Numbered from the stretch's first letter, positions 8,856-19,079 are shown. The stretch is 36,145 nt of DNA from Oscillospiraceae bacterium (GCA_015064005.1 SVTA01000010.1:1-36145), one strand, 5' to 3'. Notes: generated by a model from the letters alone, not told the origin. Numbers and translations: made by a program.

Positions 8856-10115
8856 TTATACCTCCTTTTCCTCTCCGGCGCGCAAAATATCACCGGGCGT
8901 CACCGGGAAGGGCACTCTTGCGTAAAACTGCATCAGGGGATGGGGTGCGGCCTCAATGGGCGCACCGCTCTCGTCGTAAAGCTCGGTGACCGTAAAGGGC
9001 ATACCCACTCGCCCCGGCGTCAGCAGCTCCGCCGTGTCGCCCACGGAAAGCTTATTGCGCTGCAGGAATCGGTACAGCCGTCCGCCCTCCGTCTCGGCCG
9101 CAAGCCCTGCGGGCAGCGGCGCCTCCTCGGTGGCCGTGGCGAAATAAGCCTTCTCACGGATGTAGCCGGGCGTTGTACACAGCTGGGCGTTTTCCCTGGG
9201 GTCATCAAACCAGTAGCCGGTGCAGTATTCCCGATGGGAAACGCTCTCCACCTCCCGGTACAGCGCCTCGTCGAAGCGGTATCCGTCGGGATCGCGCAAA
9301 TAGGCGTCGATGGCCATGCGATAGGCGTTGGTGATGACGGCGGTATAGTATGCGCTCTTCATCCGCCCCTCGATCTTGAAGGAGGACACGCCCGCCCGGA
9401 TCAGCTCCGGCACGTGGCGCAGCATGCACATATCCTTGGAGGACATCACAAAGGTGCCATGCTCGTTTTCCATGATAGGCAAATGCTCATCGGGGCGCTT
9501 TTCCTCGATGATGGTATAATTCCAACGGCAGGGCTGGGTACAGGCGCCACGGTTGGCATCTCTGCCGGTAAACTGGTTGGACAGCATACATCTGCCGCTG
9601 TAGGAAACGCACATCGAGCCGTGGACAAAGGCCTCCAGCTCCACGTCGTCAGAGAGCGCCTCCCGGATGGCCACCACCTCACCGAGCGTCAGCTCCCGCG
9701 CCAGTACCAGACGCTTCGCGCCCAGAGCCGCCCACGCTTTTGCGGCGGCAGGGCTAACGATGCTGCTTTGCGTGGAGATGTGGATCTCCATTTCCGGCAG
9801 CAGCTCCTTGACGGTGGAAAGCACGCCGAGATCGGTGACGATCATGGCATCGATCCCCACACCCGAAAGGGACTGCAAATAAGCCCGCAGGGCGGGATAT
9901 TCTGCACCGTGTGGCATGGTATTGACGGTGAGATAGATCTTTTTGCCCCTTTCGTGGACATAATCAGCGGCCTTTTTCAGCTCCTCGTCGGTGAAATTAT
10001 CTGCCGCCGAGCGCATACCGAAATGCTGTCCCGCCAGATACACCGCATCCGCTCCGAAGCGCAGCGCAGCCTGCATTTTTTCAAAATTGCCCGCAGGTGA
10101 TAACAGTTCAACCAA
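8856..10115 (-). CDS. peptidase U32 family protein (TrhP/RlhA-like)
   Basis: ELLSPAGNFEKMQAAL; EAFVHGSMCVSYSGRCMLS; ACTQPCRWNY; FKIEGRMKS. Start codon appears to be TTG. Confidence 0.9.
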   Translation of the reverse strand: MVELLSPAGNFEKMQAALRFGADAVYLAGQHFGMRSAADNFTDEELKKAADYVHERGKKIYLTVNTMPHGAEYPALRAYLQSLSGVGIDAMIVTDLGVLSTVKELLPEMEIHISTQSSIVSPAAAKAWAALGAKRLVLARELTLGEVVAIREALSDDVELEAFVHGSMCVSYSGRCMLSNQFTGRDANRGACTQPCRWNYTIIEEKRPDEHLPIMENEHGTFVMSSKDMCMLRHVPELIRAGVSSFKIEGRMKSAYYTAVITNAYRMAIDAYLRDPDGYRFDEALYREVESVSHREYCTGYWFDDPRENAQLCTTPGYIREKAYFATATEEAPLPAGLAAETEGGRLYRFLQRNKLSVGDTAELLTPGRVGMPFTVTELYDESGAPIEAAPHPLMQFYARVPFPVTPGDILRAGEEKEV

Positions 10116-10306
10116 AATATGCTCCCCTCCCCACGCGCGTGGGTGTTTTGATACTTCTTATATTATAATGCTTTTTCCCTTTGCTGTCAACAAGCGACCA
10201 CGCAATTTTCTCTTGCAATCCTTTCAATTTTATGCTACAATACGAGAAAGACCCCTTCCAGTATATAAGAAGCAAGGGGAAACTATGTCAAAGGAGGCAA
10301 AACGGT

Positions 10307-11212
10307 ATGGAAAAAACGACGCTCAGCTATCAAAAATGGCGCGAGAAGCACCTATCCGATCTGTCAGGAAGGGTGGCAGTAGTCACCGGCGGCAACAGCG
10401 GCATTGGCTTTGAATCCGCAAGAGGGCTGCTTGCCCTTGGTGCCGAGGTGGTGCTGGCCTGCCGGAATCCGGAGAAAGGCGCGGACGCGGTCAAGCGGCT
10501 ACAAAACGAAATTCCCGATGGGCACGTCAGCGTTGAGCTCGTTGATCTTGCTTCCTTTGCCTCTATTGACGCATTTGCGGAAAATCTCCGGGGACGGTAT
10601 GAGAAAATCCATATTTTCCTTCACTGTGCCGGGGTCTATTACCCAAGAGAAGCCCGCACCGTTGACGGCCTCCCCACCACGGTGGGCGTGAACTTCGTGG
10701 GCACGGTGCGCCTTGCGGGCGCGGTGCTGTCCCTCATGGACGAGGAGTGCCGCATGATCTTTACCACCAGCCTCACCGACCGCTTCGGGCAGGTAAGGGG
10801 CGGTGACGCGCTGGCACCGGATAAAGCCGAGGGCTATCCTGCCTATGCCCGCAGCAAGCATCTGCTTTCTGCCTACGTCTGCCGCGCAGCCGCCACCCGC
10901 AAGGAGGGGCAGCCCGCCTTCATCGCGGTGCATCCCGGCATCACCGCCACGGATCTCCTCTCCCCCGCCAAGACCTCTCACAAGCCTCTCTTTTCGCGGC
11001 TCGGCCACGCCTTTCTTTACGTGTTCACCCATTCGCCGGAAAAGGCGGCGCTGACGGCACTGTGGGCGGCGGCGGGCAACGTGGAAAACGGTGCCTGCAT
11101 CGGCCCACGCGGCCTCTTCGGCATCAGCGGCTATCCGCACCGCACCCGTTTTGCCCGTCGCGTGCGAAAAAGTGCCCGCATTTCGAAAACTTTTCGTGCC
11201 TCAAAGCCTTGA
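10307..11212 (+). CDS. short-chain dehydrogenase/reductase
   Basis: VAVVTGGNSGIGFESARGL (TGxxxGIG); YARSKHL (YxxxK). ATG at 10307 after aaaggagg. Confidence 0.88.
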   Translation: MEKTTLSYQKWREKHLSDLSGRVAVVTGGNSGIGFESARGLLALGAEVVLACRNPEKGADAVKRLQNEIPDGHVSVELVDLASFASIDAFAENLRGRYEKIHIFLHCAGVYYPREARTVDGLPTTVGVNFVGTVRLAGAVLSLMDEECRMIFTTSLTDRFGQVRGGDALAPDKAEGYPAYARSKHLLSAYVCRAAATRKEGQPAFIAVHPGITATDLLSPAKTSHKPLFSRLGHAFLYVFTHSPEKAALTALWAAAGNVENGACIGPRGLFGISGYPHRTRFARRVRKSARISKTFRASKP

Positions 11213-11237
11213 CAATCCCGTCGCGGAGGTGTAAAAT
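11209..11237 (+). promoter_or_regulatory. promoter of PHP paralog 1
   Basis: TTGACA-N17-TAAAAT, overlapping the stop of the SDR gene. Confidence 0.7.
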
Positions 11238-11290
11238 ACCCCCAAGAGAGCCAATCACTCTACATGATTCTAAAAATTAAGGAGTCCATT

Positions 11291-12628
11291 ATGCTTGAAA
11301 GATATCCCTCTCTTTACAGCTATGACATTTTCCCCAAGGTGGTACCCGTAGGCCGCGAGGTGACCGTCACCGTCCGCGTGCTGGATCCCCATCTGATGGG
11401 CGAGCTGCCCTACACCGTTTCCCTCTACGCCATCAACGGCGGGGGAGAAGCAATGGTCAAGGATCTGCCTCGCACGCTGCTTCCCGCGCCGCAGCAGGGC
11501 TTTACCGTCACCGTCACACTGCCCTCCGAGCAGGAATATCAGCTGCACATCAATTACGAAAACAAGACCCGTCCCCGTGCGGCACTTCCCTTTTATGCCG
11601 TAGAGGACGACCTGCTCTGCCGCACGCCCTTGGTCGGTGACCTGCACGCCCATACCTTTTTCTCCGACGGCCAGCAGGGGCCTGCATTCATCGCCGCCGA
11701 ATACCGCAAGAACGGTTACGATTTTCTTTCCGTGACCGATCACCGTCGCCGCGCTCCCTCGCTGATGGCCATAGAGACCTTCGAGGAGCTGGAGCTTCCC
11801 TTCAAGCTCTATCCCGGCGAGGAGGTACACCCCCACGGCATCCGCACGCACATCGTCAATTTCGCCTCCGACAACAGCGCCAACGAATACGCGCTGGCGG
11901 CCAAGGCGCAGGAGGAATGGAGAAACACCGACCCCACGCCCGAGTGGGAGGCTGAGATGGCGCGCATCAAGGAGACCCTGACCGATCTGCCCGACGGCGT
12001 TTCCGCCGACGAGGTGGCCTCTGCCATGATCGTTTGCCGCATCATCCGCGAGGGCGGCGGACTCGCCATTCTCGCGCACCCTCATTGGGTCTATCCCCTG
12101 CGCAGCGTACCGGATCAGACCACCCGCTACTTCTTCGAAAAGGGTATTTTCGACGCCCTGGAGCTGATTGGCGGTATGCGTTGGTATGAAAACCATCCCC
12201 AGGTAGCACTGTACCATCACCTCACCGCCGAGGGCATCCGCATTCCTGTGGTGGGCTCCAGCGACGAGCACGGCGTGCTGCCGCACGACCACCCTGCCAA
12301 GACGGTTGCCTATTTCACCGAGGAGCGCACACTGGTTTTTGCCAAGGAGAACAGCCGCGAGGAGATCATCGGAGCCATCAAGGATCTCTATTCCACCGCC
12401 GTGCTGAAATATGCCGAGCAGTATCCGCAGGTCTGCGGCGGCAGCTATCGCCTTTACCAGTACGCCCAGTTCCTGCTCCTCAATTACTTCCCGCTGCGTG
12501 ACGAACTGTATGCTGCCGAGGGCAGGTTGATGCTGGATTACGCCGCAGGCGTCCCCGGTGCCAAGGAGAAGCTGCTCCGCACCGTACAGAGCCACGCTTA
12601 TTTTGAGGAGAAATACTTCTGCCGCTGA
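11291..12628 (+). CDS. PHP-domain metallohydrolase, CehA/McbA-like (paralog 1)
   Basis: GDLHAHTFFSDGQQGP, SVTDHRRR, ILAHPHW, GSSDEHG metal-site motifs; N-terminal about 100-aa beta domain. Confidence 0.85.
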   Translation: MLERYPSLYSYDIFPKVVPVGREVTVTVRVLDPHLMGELPYTVSLYAINGGGEAMVKDLPRTLLPAPQQGFTVTVTLPSEQEYQLHINYENKTRPRAALPFYAVEDDLLCRTPLVGDLHAHTFFSDGQQGPAFIAAEYRKNGYDFLSVTDHRRRAPSLMAIETFEELELPFKLYPGEEVHPHGIRTHIVNFASDNSANEYALAAKAQEEWRNTDPTPEWEAEMARIKETLTDLPDGVSADEVASAMIVCRIIREGGGLAILAHPHWVYPLRSVPDQTTRYFFEKGIFDALELIGGMRWYENHPQVALYHHLTAEGIRIPVVGSSDEHGVLPHDHPAKTVAYFTEERTLVFAKENSREEIIGAIKDLYSTAVLKYAEQYPQVCGGSYRLYQYAQFLLLNYFPLRDELYAAEGRLMLDYAAGVPGAKEKLLRTVQSHAYFEEKYFCR

Positions 12629-12699
12629 CGGCGCCCTTGTAAAAATCTCCTCACGCGAGGAAATTGCGTCATTCTCCTCAAAACTCTCCGCCGAAGGGG

Positions 12700-12728
12700 T
12701 TGACATCGTCCATATTCTTTTATAAAAT
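12700..12728 (+). promoter_or_regulatory. promoter of PHP paralog 2
   Basis: TTGACA-N17-TAAAAT, same architecture as upstream of paralog 1. Confidence 0.7.
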
Positions 12729-12766
12729 GAAAACAAATTCCATACACACCGAAAAGGAGTAACGCT

Positions 12767-14104
12767 ATGTTGAACAGACGCATCGACCTTTACAGCTACG
12801 ATATTTACCCCAAGGTGGTGCCCGTGGGGCGCAAGGTAACCGTCACCGTGCAGGCAATAGACCCCCATTTGATGCAGGATTTCTCCTACACCGTTTCGCT
12901 CTACGCCATCAACGACGCGGGCAAGGTGCTGGAATCGAACCTGCCCTGCACGCCTTTGGCCGCCCCCCGGCAGGGCTTTACCGTTACCGTGACGCTGCCG
13001 AAGGAGCAAGAATACCTCCTGCAGATCACGTATGCCGACAAAGCGCGCCCTCAGGCCAATCTGCAATTTTACGCACTGGAGGATGACCTCCTCTGCCGCA
13101 AGCCCCTCTTTGGTGAGTTTCACGCTCATTCCTTCTTCTCCGACGGCAAGCAGGGTCCCGCCTTCCTTGCCGCCGAGTACCGTCAGCACGGCTTTGACTT
13201 CCTTTCGGTGACCGATCATCGCCGCCGTGCCCCCTCTCTGCTTGCCATCGAGGCCTTTGAGGGCTTGGAGCTTCCCTTCAAGCTCTATCCCGGTGAGGAG
13301 GTGCACCCCGCCGATATCCGCACACACATCGTCAACTTCGCCTCCGATAACAGCGCCAACAAGTTTGCCCTGAAGGAAAAAACGCAGGAAACCTGGCGCG
13401 ACAGAACCGGCGATCCCGAATGGTTTGAGGAGCTGGAGCGCGTAAAGGCCACCCTGCCCGCGCTTCCCGAAAACGTTTCCGCCGATGAGGTTGCCTCCGC
13501 TACCATCGTTTCCCGCATCATCCGCGAGGGGGGCGGCCTGTGCATTTTGGCGCATCCTCATTGGCGCTACCCCCTGCGCAGTGTCACCGACGAAACCACC
13601 CGTTACTTCCTGCAAAGCGGCCTTTTTGACGCGCTGGAGCTGATCGGCGGTCAGCACTGGTCGGATAACCATTCCCAGATCGCCTACTACAACCAGCTGA
13701 CTGCCGAGGGCATGCGGATCCCCGTGGTGGGTGCCAGTGACGAGCACGGCGTACTGCCTGTAGGCTCTCCTCCTGAAAAACGCCACTATTTCACCGAGGA
13801 GCGCACTCTGGTCTTTGCCAAGGAAAATTCCCGCGAGGGCATCATGGAGGCGGTAAAGGGCTGCTACTCGGCCGCCATGTTCATGCCGGTGGATCAGTTC
13901 CCGCAGATCAACGGCTGCTCCTACCGTCTCTTCAAGTACGCTATGTTTCTGCTGCTGAATTACTTCCCGCTGCGTGACGAGCTTTACGCCGTGGAGGGTC
14001 GATATATGCACGAGTACGCCGCCGGCACCCCCGGCGCAAAGGAAAAGCTGCTGCGCACCGTTGCGGACAACGCCTACTTTGAGGATAAATACTTCTGCCG
14101 TTAA
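12767..14104 (+). CDS. PHP-domain metallohydrolase, CehA/McbA-like (paralog 2)
   Basis: GEFHAHSFFSDGKQGP, SVTDHRRR, ILAHPHW, GASDEHG; collinear with paralog 1. Confidence 0.85.
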   Translation: MLNRRIDLYSYDIYPKVVPVGRKVTVTVQAIDPHLMQDFSYTVSLYAINDAGKVLESNLPCTPLAAPRQGFTVTVTLPKEQEYLLQITYADKARPQANLQFYALEDDLLCRKPLFGEFHAHSFFSDGKQGPAFLAAEYRQHGFDFLSVTDHRRRAPSLLAIEAFEGLELPFKLYPGEEVHPADIRTHIVNFASDNSANKFALKEKTQETWRDRTGDPEWFEELERVKATLPALPENVSADEVASATIVSRIIREGGGLCILAHPHWRYPLRSVTDETTRYFLQSGLFDALELIGGQHWSDNHSQIAYYNQLTAEGMRIPVVGASDEHGVLPVGSPPEKRHYFTEERTLVFAKENSREGIMEAVKGCYSAAMFMPVDQFPQINGCSYRLFKYAMFLLLNYFPLRDELYAVEGRYMHEYAAGTPGAKEKLLRTVADNAYFEDKYFCR

Positions 14105-14126
14105 AAATCTGTAGAGGAGATTCGTT

Positions 14127-15482
14127 ATGTTCAGCAAAAGCAACAGCCTTGCCCGCTTTGATCTCTTTCCCAAGATCGTTCCCGTAGGGAAAGAGATTCT
14201 CTTCACACTCCGCGCCTACGACGTTGACCGCCTGCGAAACGCAGAAAGCTGCACACTTAACATTTGGTCGATCAACGATCCCATCGATGGATTGGATGAT
14301 CAGAACGCTACCTTTTACGACGTCAAAAAGGAGGCGCTCCCCGCGCCGCAATACGGCTACACCTTTCGCTTGGCCCTGCCGAGAGAAGAGGAATTTCTGG
14401 TATATGTGGTGACCAAGAAAAACGGCAAGACCTCTCAAGATATTCTGCCAATTTACGCGCTGGAGCCCGACCTGCTCTGCCGCACCCCGCTTATGGGTGA
14501 TATGCATGCCCACAGCTGCTACTCGGATGGCGAGCAAGGCCCTGCCTTCATCGCCGCTCATTATCGACAGCACGGCTACGATTTTCTTTCCATCACAGAT
14601 CATCGCCGTTATCAGCCGTCCCTAATGGCAATCCATGCGTTCGAGGGACTGGATATCCCATTCAAGCTCTATCCCGGTGAGGAAGTGCACCCCAGCGGTG
14701 TCCGCACGCATATCGTGAACTTTGGCGGCGAAAAAAGCGTCAATGCCTATGCCTTGGCAGCAAAATCCGTAGAAAGCTGGATGGACACCGAGCCCACACC
14801 GGAATGGAGCGCGGAAATGGAACAAATCATGGCTTCCTTGACCGATCTGCCGGATCGTGTGCCTGCCTATGAAGTGGCTGCCGCCATGATCACAGCCCGC
14901 ATCATCCGCGAAGGAGGAGGGCTTGCGATTCTTGCCCACCCCCACTGGATATGGAAGGTACGCAATGCTCCCGAAGAGCTGACACAATATCTGTTAGAGC
15001 ACGGCATTATGGATGCACTGGAATTGATCGGAGGGCAGGATTGGGGTGAGCAACAGCTACAGCTTGCCTTTTATGATCATTTGCGCAAAAAAGGCTTGCG
15101 TGTTCCTGTTGTTGGATCCAGTGATGAGCACACCGTACTCACACTGCGCCGTCGACGCGTTCAACATTTTACGGAAGAAAGAACCGTGGTTCTTGCCACC
15201 GAAAACACGCGTGACGCCATTATTTCTGCAGTAAAAGCTGACTATTCCACCACCGTCGGGCAATATCAGGATGAGTATCCGCGCGTACGCGGCGGAGAAT
15301 ACCGTATTCAAAAATATGTGATCTTTCTTCTTCAAAACTATTTCCCCCTGCGTGATGAACTCTATATCTCAGAGGGACGTCTGATGCACGAGTACGCCGC
15401 CGGCACCCCCGGCGCAAAGGAAAAGCTGCTGCGCACCGTTGCGGATAACGCTTATTTTGAAGATAAATATTTCTGCCGCTGA
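14127..15482 (+). CDS. PHP-domain metallohydrolase, CehA/McbA-like (paralog 3)
   Basis: GDMHAHSCYSDGEQGP, SITDHRRY, ILAHPHW, GSSDEHT; 22-bp gap from paralog 2. Confidence 0.85.
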   Translation: MFSKSNSLARFDLFPKIVPVGKEILFTLRAYDVDRLRNAESCTLNIWSINDPIDGLDDQNATFYDVKKEALPAPQYGYTFRLALPREEEFLVYVVTKKNGKTSQDILPIYALEPDLLCRTPLMGDMHAHSCYSDGEQGPAFIAAHYRQHGYDFLSITDHRRYQPSLMAIHAFEGLDIPFKLYPGEEVHPSGVRTHIVNFGGEKSVNAYALAAKSVESWMDTEPTPEWSAEMEQIMASLTDLPDRVPAYEVAAAMITARIIREGGGLAILAHPHWIWKVRNAPEELTQYLLEHGIMDALELIGGQDWGEQQLQLAFYDHLRKKGLRVPVVGSSDEHTVLTLRRRRVQHFTEERTVVLATENTRDAIISAVKADYSTTVGQYQDEYPRVRGGEYRIQKYVIFLLQNYFPLRDELYISEGRLMHEYAAGTPGAKEKLLRTVADNAYFEDKYFCR

Positions 15483-15484
15483 TA

Positions 15485-15531
15485 AAAAGGACACCGTTTT
15501 GGGATTTAACCCCAAAACGGTGTCCTTTTTA
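15485..15531. terminator. bidirectional terminator
   Basis: aaaaaggacaccgttttggg-atttaa-ccccaaaacggtgtccttttt; contains the stop codon of the convergent gene. Confidence 0.85.
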
Positions 15532-16617
15532 CTTTTCAAGATGCGTTTCGGAAAGGAACGCGGGGCGGAGCTTTTTCCCCTCTGCCCAACGGAGTGCCGC
15601 CTCAATGCGCTCTCTGTAGTCGGGCAGATGGTTGACATAATGGGGGTAAAAATACTGCTCATGAATGAGGAACTCCCAAAACCCTTTTTCGGGGTGAGTC
15701 TCGTAAGCCTCCTCCAGGATCTCCACGATCCGCTCCGGCGTGTGAGAGTTCAGCACCACATCGATCTTGGAGAAGATCACGTCCTCCCGCTTGTCATACC
15801 AAATACCGTAGCGATCGGTGTGACGAACCTCATCCGGCGTCAGATAATAGGAAACGCGGGGTCTGCCGTGACGATCGAAATCAAGATAGCCCGCCAAAAT
15901 GCGTATGCCCTCGTCACGCAGGGCGCGTACGCCCTCTCGGGTGCATTCACCGTAATGCACGGTGGTCTCCACAGAGGTCACCGCCTCGCCGGCGAAACGA
16001 TAGATCTCCTTCATAACAGCCTTAAAGTCACCGTGGATACGGTCGTAATCGGTATCGATATACGGTGCGGCAGGCGTATCGGCCTTGGCATGGAAGGAAA
16101 GGTGCAGCCAATCGGCATTCTGCTCCCACTCCTTTTTGAACTTGTCGGGCATGTCGGAAAGCTGAAAGCCGCCGAACTCCGGACAGCCGAGATAGATGTT
16201 TGCGTTGACTTTAGTGCCATAACGGGTGTGGAAATCCCGGTACATGCCAAAATAAGGGTTGTCGAAAATCGACTTGTAGACGTTCTGATTCTTGGCAATA
16301 TCCTGCAAGCACCACACGTTATCGTCAAGAGAAAGGCGATAAGCGTTGGTGGCACGGGGAAGCCAAAGCACCGTGATCGTTTCCGTCTCGCCGCTCTCAA
16401 GCCGAGCGGTCAACTCGGTGCGGTAGTCAGCAAGCGGCACCTCGGCTGTATAGCAGGAGCCATTCCAAACGGCCGGAACGCCGTTGACGGTAACGCCGCT
16501 CCCTTCGGGTGCCTCCACCAACACCTGCACCGCCAGCACCTCGCCGCGACGAACACCGGCCTTATCGGTCAGACAATCGCCCTCCATGGGGCTTAAAAAC
16601 TGCAGTTTTTTGGTCAT
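15529..16617 (-). CDS. NodB-like polysaccharide deacetylase-superfamily protein with N-terminal Ig-like region
   Basis: WLHLSFHAKADTPAAPY, VETTVHYGECTREGVRALRDEGIRILAGY; fold assignment by eye. Confidence 0.5.
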   Translation of the reverse strand: MTKKLQFLSPMEGDCLTDKAGVRRGEVLAVQVLVEAPEGSGVTVNGVPAVWNGSCYTAEVPLADYRTELTARLESGETETITVLWLPRATNAYRLSLDDNVWCLQDIAKNQNVYKSIFDNPYFGMYRDFHTRYGTKVNANIYLGCPEFGGFQLSDMPDKFKKEWEQNADWLHLSFHAKADTPAAPYIDTDYDRIHGDFKAVMKEIYRFAGEAVTSVETTVHYGECTREGVRALRDEGIRILAGYLDFDRHGRPRVSYYLTPDEVRHTDRYGIWYDKREDVIFSKIDVVLNSHTPERIVEILEEAYETHPEKGFWEFLIHEQYFYPHYVNHLPDYRERIEAALRWAEGKKLRPAFLSETHLEK

Positions 16618-16704
16618 CACACTACCTCCTTTACGATGTCATCTGCATTGTAACACATTTCCCCGCCGGAATCAATGCAAAATGCGTAAAATAATTTGTT
16701 TTTT

Positions 16705-16750
16705 CGAAAAAGGAGCTGCGTCACGTTTTCGTGAATCAGCTCCTTTTTCG
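16705..16750 (-). terminator. terminator after glnN
   Basis: cgaaaaaggagctg ... cagctcctttttcg perfect 14-bp stem with inner cacg/cgtg hairpin. Confidence 0.75.
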
Positions 16751-16764
16751 ATACCGTTTGGGGG

Positions 16765-18858
16765 TTAAACGCTGAAAAGCATGTCGCCGTAGGTGGGCAT
16801 GGGCCAGAAATCTGCGGCGGTGAGCGTCTCCATTTCATCCACGGCTTGGCGCAGCTCCTCCATCAGGGGCAGGACGTTGTCCCGGAAGGCCTCGGCCATG
16901 GTCTCGCCCATGGGCACGCGGCGGGCGGCCAGCACCGCCTCCCGCAGGACCTGCATGCTGTCGTAGGCCTGATGGGTGAGGGCGGAGAGCTTTTTCAGAA
17001 TGTCGGTCTCCGTCACAATATCCGCATCGGAGAGCACTGCGGTCTTGGCGGCAGCGGCGGCGGCCACCTCGGCAGTATAGGCGTTGACGGCAGGAATGAT
17101 CTCGCGGGCGGTCATGTCGATCATGGTCTGCGCCTCGATGTTGATGACCTTGGCGTAGTTTTCAAACATGATCTCCTCGCGGGAGTGCATCTCCACCTCG
17201 CTCATCACGCCGTGGGTGGCAAAGAGCGCCACGTTCTTCTCATTGGTGAAGACCTTGAAGGCGTCTACGCAGGTCTTGAGGCTGGAAAGGCCACGGGAAA
17301 CCGCCTCCCGCTCCCACTCCTCGGAGTAGCCGTTGCCGTTGAAGAAGATGCGGCGGTGCTTGGTGAAGGTGTCCTTGATGAGCTTCGACAGTGCCTCGTC
17401 AAAGTTCTCCGCCCCCTCCAGCACGTCGGCAAACTGCCGGAAGCTTTCTGCCACGGCAGTGTTCAGCACCACGTTGGGGAAGGCCACGTTCTGGGCGGAG
17501 CCCACCATACGGAACTCAAATTTATTACCCGTAAAGGCAAAGGGCGAGGTGCGGTTGCGGTCGGAGGTATCCTTGGTAAAGGTGGGCACCGAGGGCACAC
17601 CCAGATTCATCTTGCCGCGGACAGCGCCCTTGAAGGACTTGCCGCTGATGATGGAATCCACCACCGCCTGCAGCTCGTCGCCGATGAACATGGAAACGAT
17701 GGCAGGGGGCGCCTCATCACCGCCGAGACGGTGATCGTTGCTGGCGCTGGCCACGGATACCCGCAGCAGATCCTGATATTCATCCACCGCCTTGACCACG
17801 GCGGCCAGCATCAGCAGGAACTGCTTGTTTTCAGCGGGGGTCTTGCCGGGCTTCAGCAAATTGATGCCCGTATCGGTGCCCACCGACCAGTTGTTGTGCT
17901 TGCCGGAGCCGCTGATGCCCTTATAGGGCTTCTCGTGCAGGAGACAAACCAGGCCGTGCTTCTCGGCCACCCGCTTCATATAGGACATGATCAGCAGATT
18001 CTGGTCAACGGAAATATTGGAGGTGGCGTAGATGGGCGCCAGCTCGTGCTGGGCGGGAGCCGCCTCGTTGTGCTTGGTCTTGGAGAGGACGCCCAGCTTC
18101 CACAGCTCCTCGTCCAGCTCTGCCATAAAGGCCGCCACACGGGGGTGAATGGGGCCGAAATAATGATCCTCCAGCTCCTGTCCCTTGGGGGCGGGAGCGC
18201 CGAAGAGGGTACGACCGGTATAGATCAGATCCTTGCGCTGGCGGTAGATCTCCTGATCCACCAGAAAATACTCCTGCTCCGCGCCCACCGTGGTGGTGAG
18301 GCGTTTGGCGGTGGTATCACCAAACAGTCGCAGGATCCGCATGCCCTGGTTGGAAATGGCATCCATCGAACGCAGAAGGGGGGTTTTGGTGTCCAGCGCC
18401 TCGCCGGTATAGGAGCAGAAAGCCGTGGGAATATACAGAGTACCGTCCTTCACAAAGGCGTAGGAGGCAGGGTCCCAGGCAGTATAGCCGCGAGCCTCGA
18501 AGGTGGCACGCAGACCGCCGGAGGGGAAGGAGGAGGCATCCGGCTCGCCCTTGATCAGCTCCTTGCCGGAAAACTCCATCACCACGTGACCGCCCTGAAC
18601 GGGAGCGATAAAGGAATCATGCTTCTCCGCCGTGGTGCCGGTCAGAGGCTGAAACCAATGGGTGAAATGGGTAGCACCCTTTTCGATCGCCCAGTCCTTC
18701 ATGGCACTGGCCACCACGTCGGCAATGGAGGGATCGATCTCGTTGCGCTCCTCAATGGTCTTTTTCAGAGATTTGAACACCTCGCGCGGCAGGCGCTGGC
18801 GCATTACATCCTCATTAAATACCATACTGCCAAAGATCTCGGGAACATTTTTCGTCAT
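16765..18858 (-). CDS. glnN: glutamine synthetase type III
   Basis: [87 protein letters not shown]. Confidence 0.96.
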   Translation of the reverse strand: MTKNVPEIFGSMVFNEDVMRQRLPREVFKSLKKTIEERNEIDPSIADVVASAMKDWAIEKGATHFTHWFQPLTGTTAEKHDSFIAPVQGGHVVMEFSGKELIKGEPDASSFPSGGLRATFEARGYTAWDPASYAFVKDGTLYIPTAFCSYTGEALDTKTPLLRSMDAISNQGMRILRLFGDTTAKRLTTTVGAEQEYFLVDQEIYRQRKDLIYTGRTLFGAPAPKGQELEDHYFGPIHPRVAAFMAELDEELWKLGVLSKTKHNEAAPAQHELAPIYATSNISVDQNLLIMSYMKRVAEKHGLVCLLHEKPYKGISGSGKHNNWSVGTDTGINLLKPGKTPAENKQFLLMLAAVVKAVDEYQDLLRVSVASASNDHRLGGDEAPPAIVSMFIGDELQAVVDSIISGKSFKGAVRGKMNLGVPSVPTFTKDTSDRNRTSPFAFTGNKFEFRMVGSAQNVAFPNVVLNTAVAESFRQFADVLEGAENFDEALSKLIKDTFTKHRRIFFNGNGYSEEWEREAVSRGLSSLKTCVDAFKVFTNEKNVALFATHGVMSEVEMHSREEIMFENYAKVINIEAQTMIDMTAREIIPAVNAYTAEVAAAAAAKTAVLSDADIVTETDILKKLSALTHQAYDSMQVLREAVLAARRVPMGETMAEAFRDNVLPLMEELRQAVDEMETLTAADFWPMPTYGDMLFSV

Positions 18859-18909
18859 GCGCGTCTCCACCTTTCTTGAATCACAGACATTCGGCCATTA
18901 TATGATGCA

Positions 18910-18938
18910 ATTATACGCCACACCGCGAATTTTGTCAA
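18910..18938 (-). promoter_or_regulatory. consensus promoter for glnN
   Basis: Minus strand TTGACA-N17-TATAAT. Confidence 0.8.
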
Positions 18939-19039
18939 GAGGCGAGGCGCGATTTCTCTCATACAGTATATGACGAAGTTCGTTTTTTGCCCGGCATCAA
19001 GAAAATTGCCCCTTCACCCGCCTTTTTTCCGAAAAACTG

Positions 19040-19069
19040 TTGACAAAGGAAACGAAATTGATGTATACT
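19040..19069 (+). promoter_or_regulatory. promoter of zinc-ribbon membrane protein gene
   Basis: TTGACA-N18-TATACT. Confidence 0.7.
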
Positions 19070-19079
19070 GTAACTGTTC

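Noticed and set aside
8460-10100. 546-aa plus-strand ORF opposite rarA and the U32 gene
   Set aside because: Antisense shadow across two identified genes.
11270-14206. 978-aa minus-strand ORF across PHP paralogs 1-2
   Set aside because: Antisense shadow of two GC3-rich paralogs that lie in the same phase; repeats internally because the genes do, lacks a plausible fold and RBS.
16846-18879. 677-aa plus-strand ORF opposite glnN
   Set aside because: Gly/His/Leu-rich antisense shadow of a clearly identified gene.
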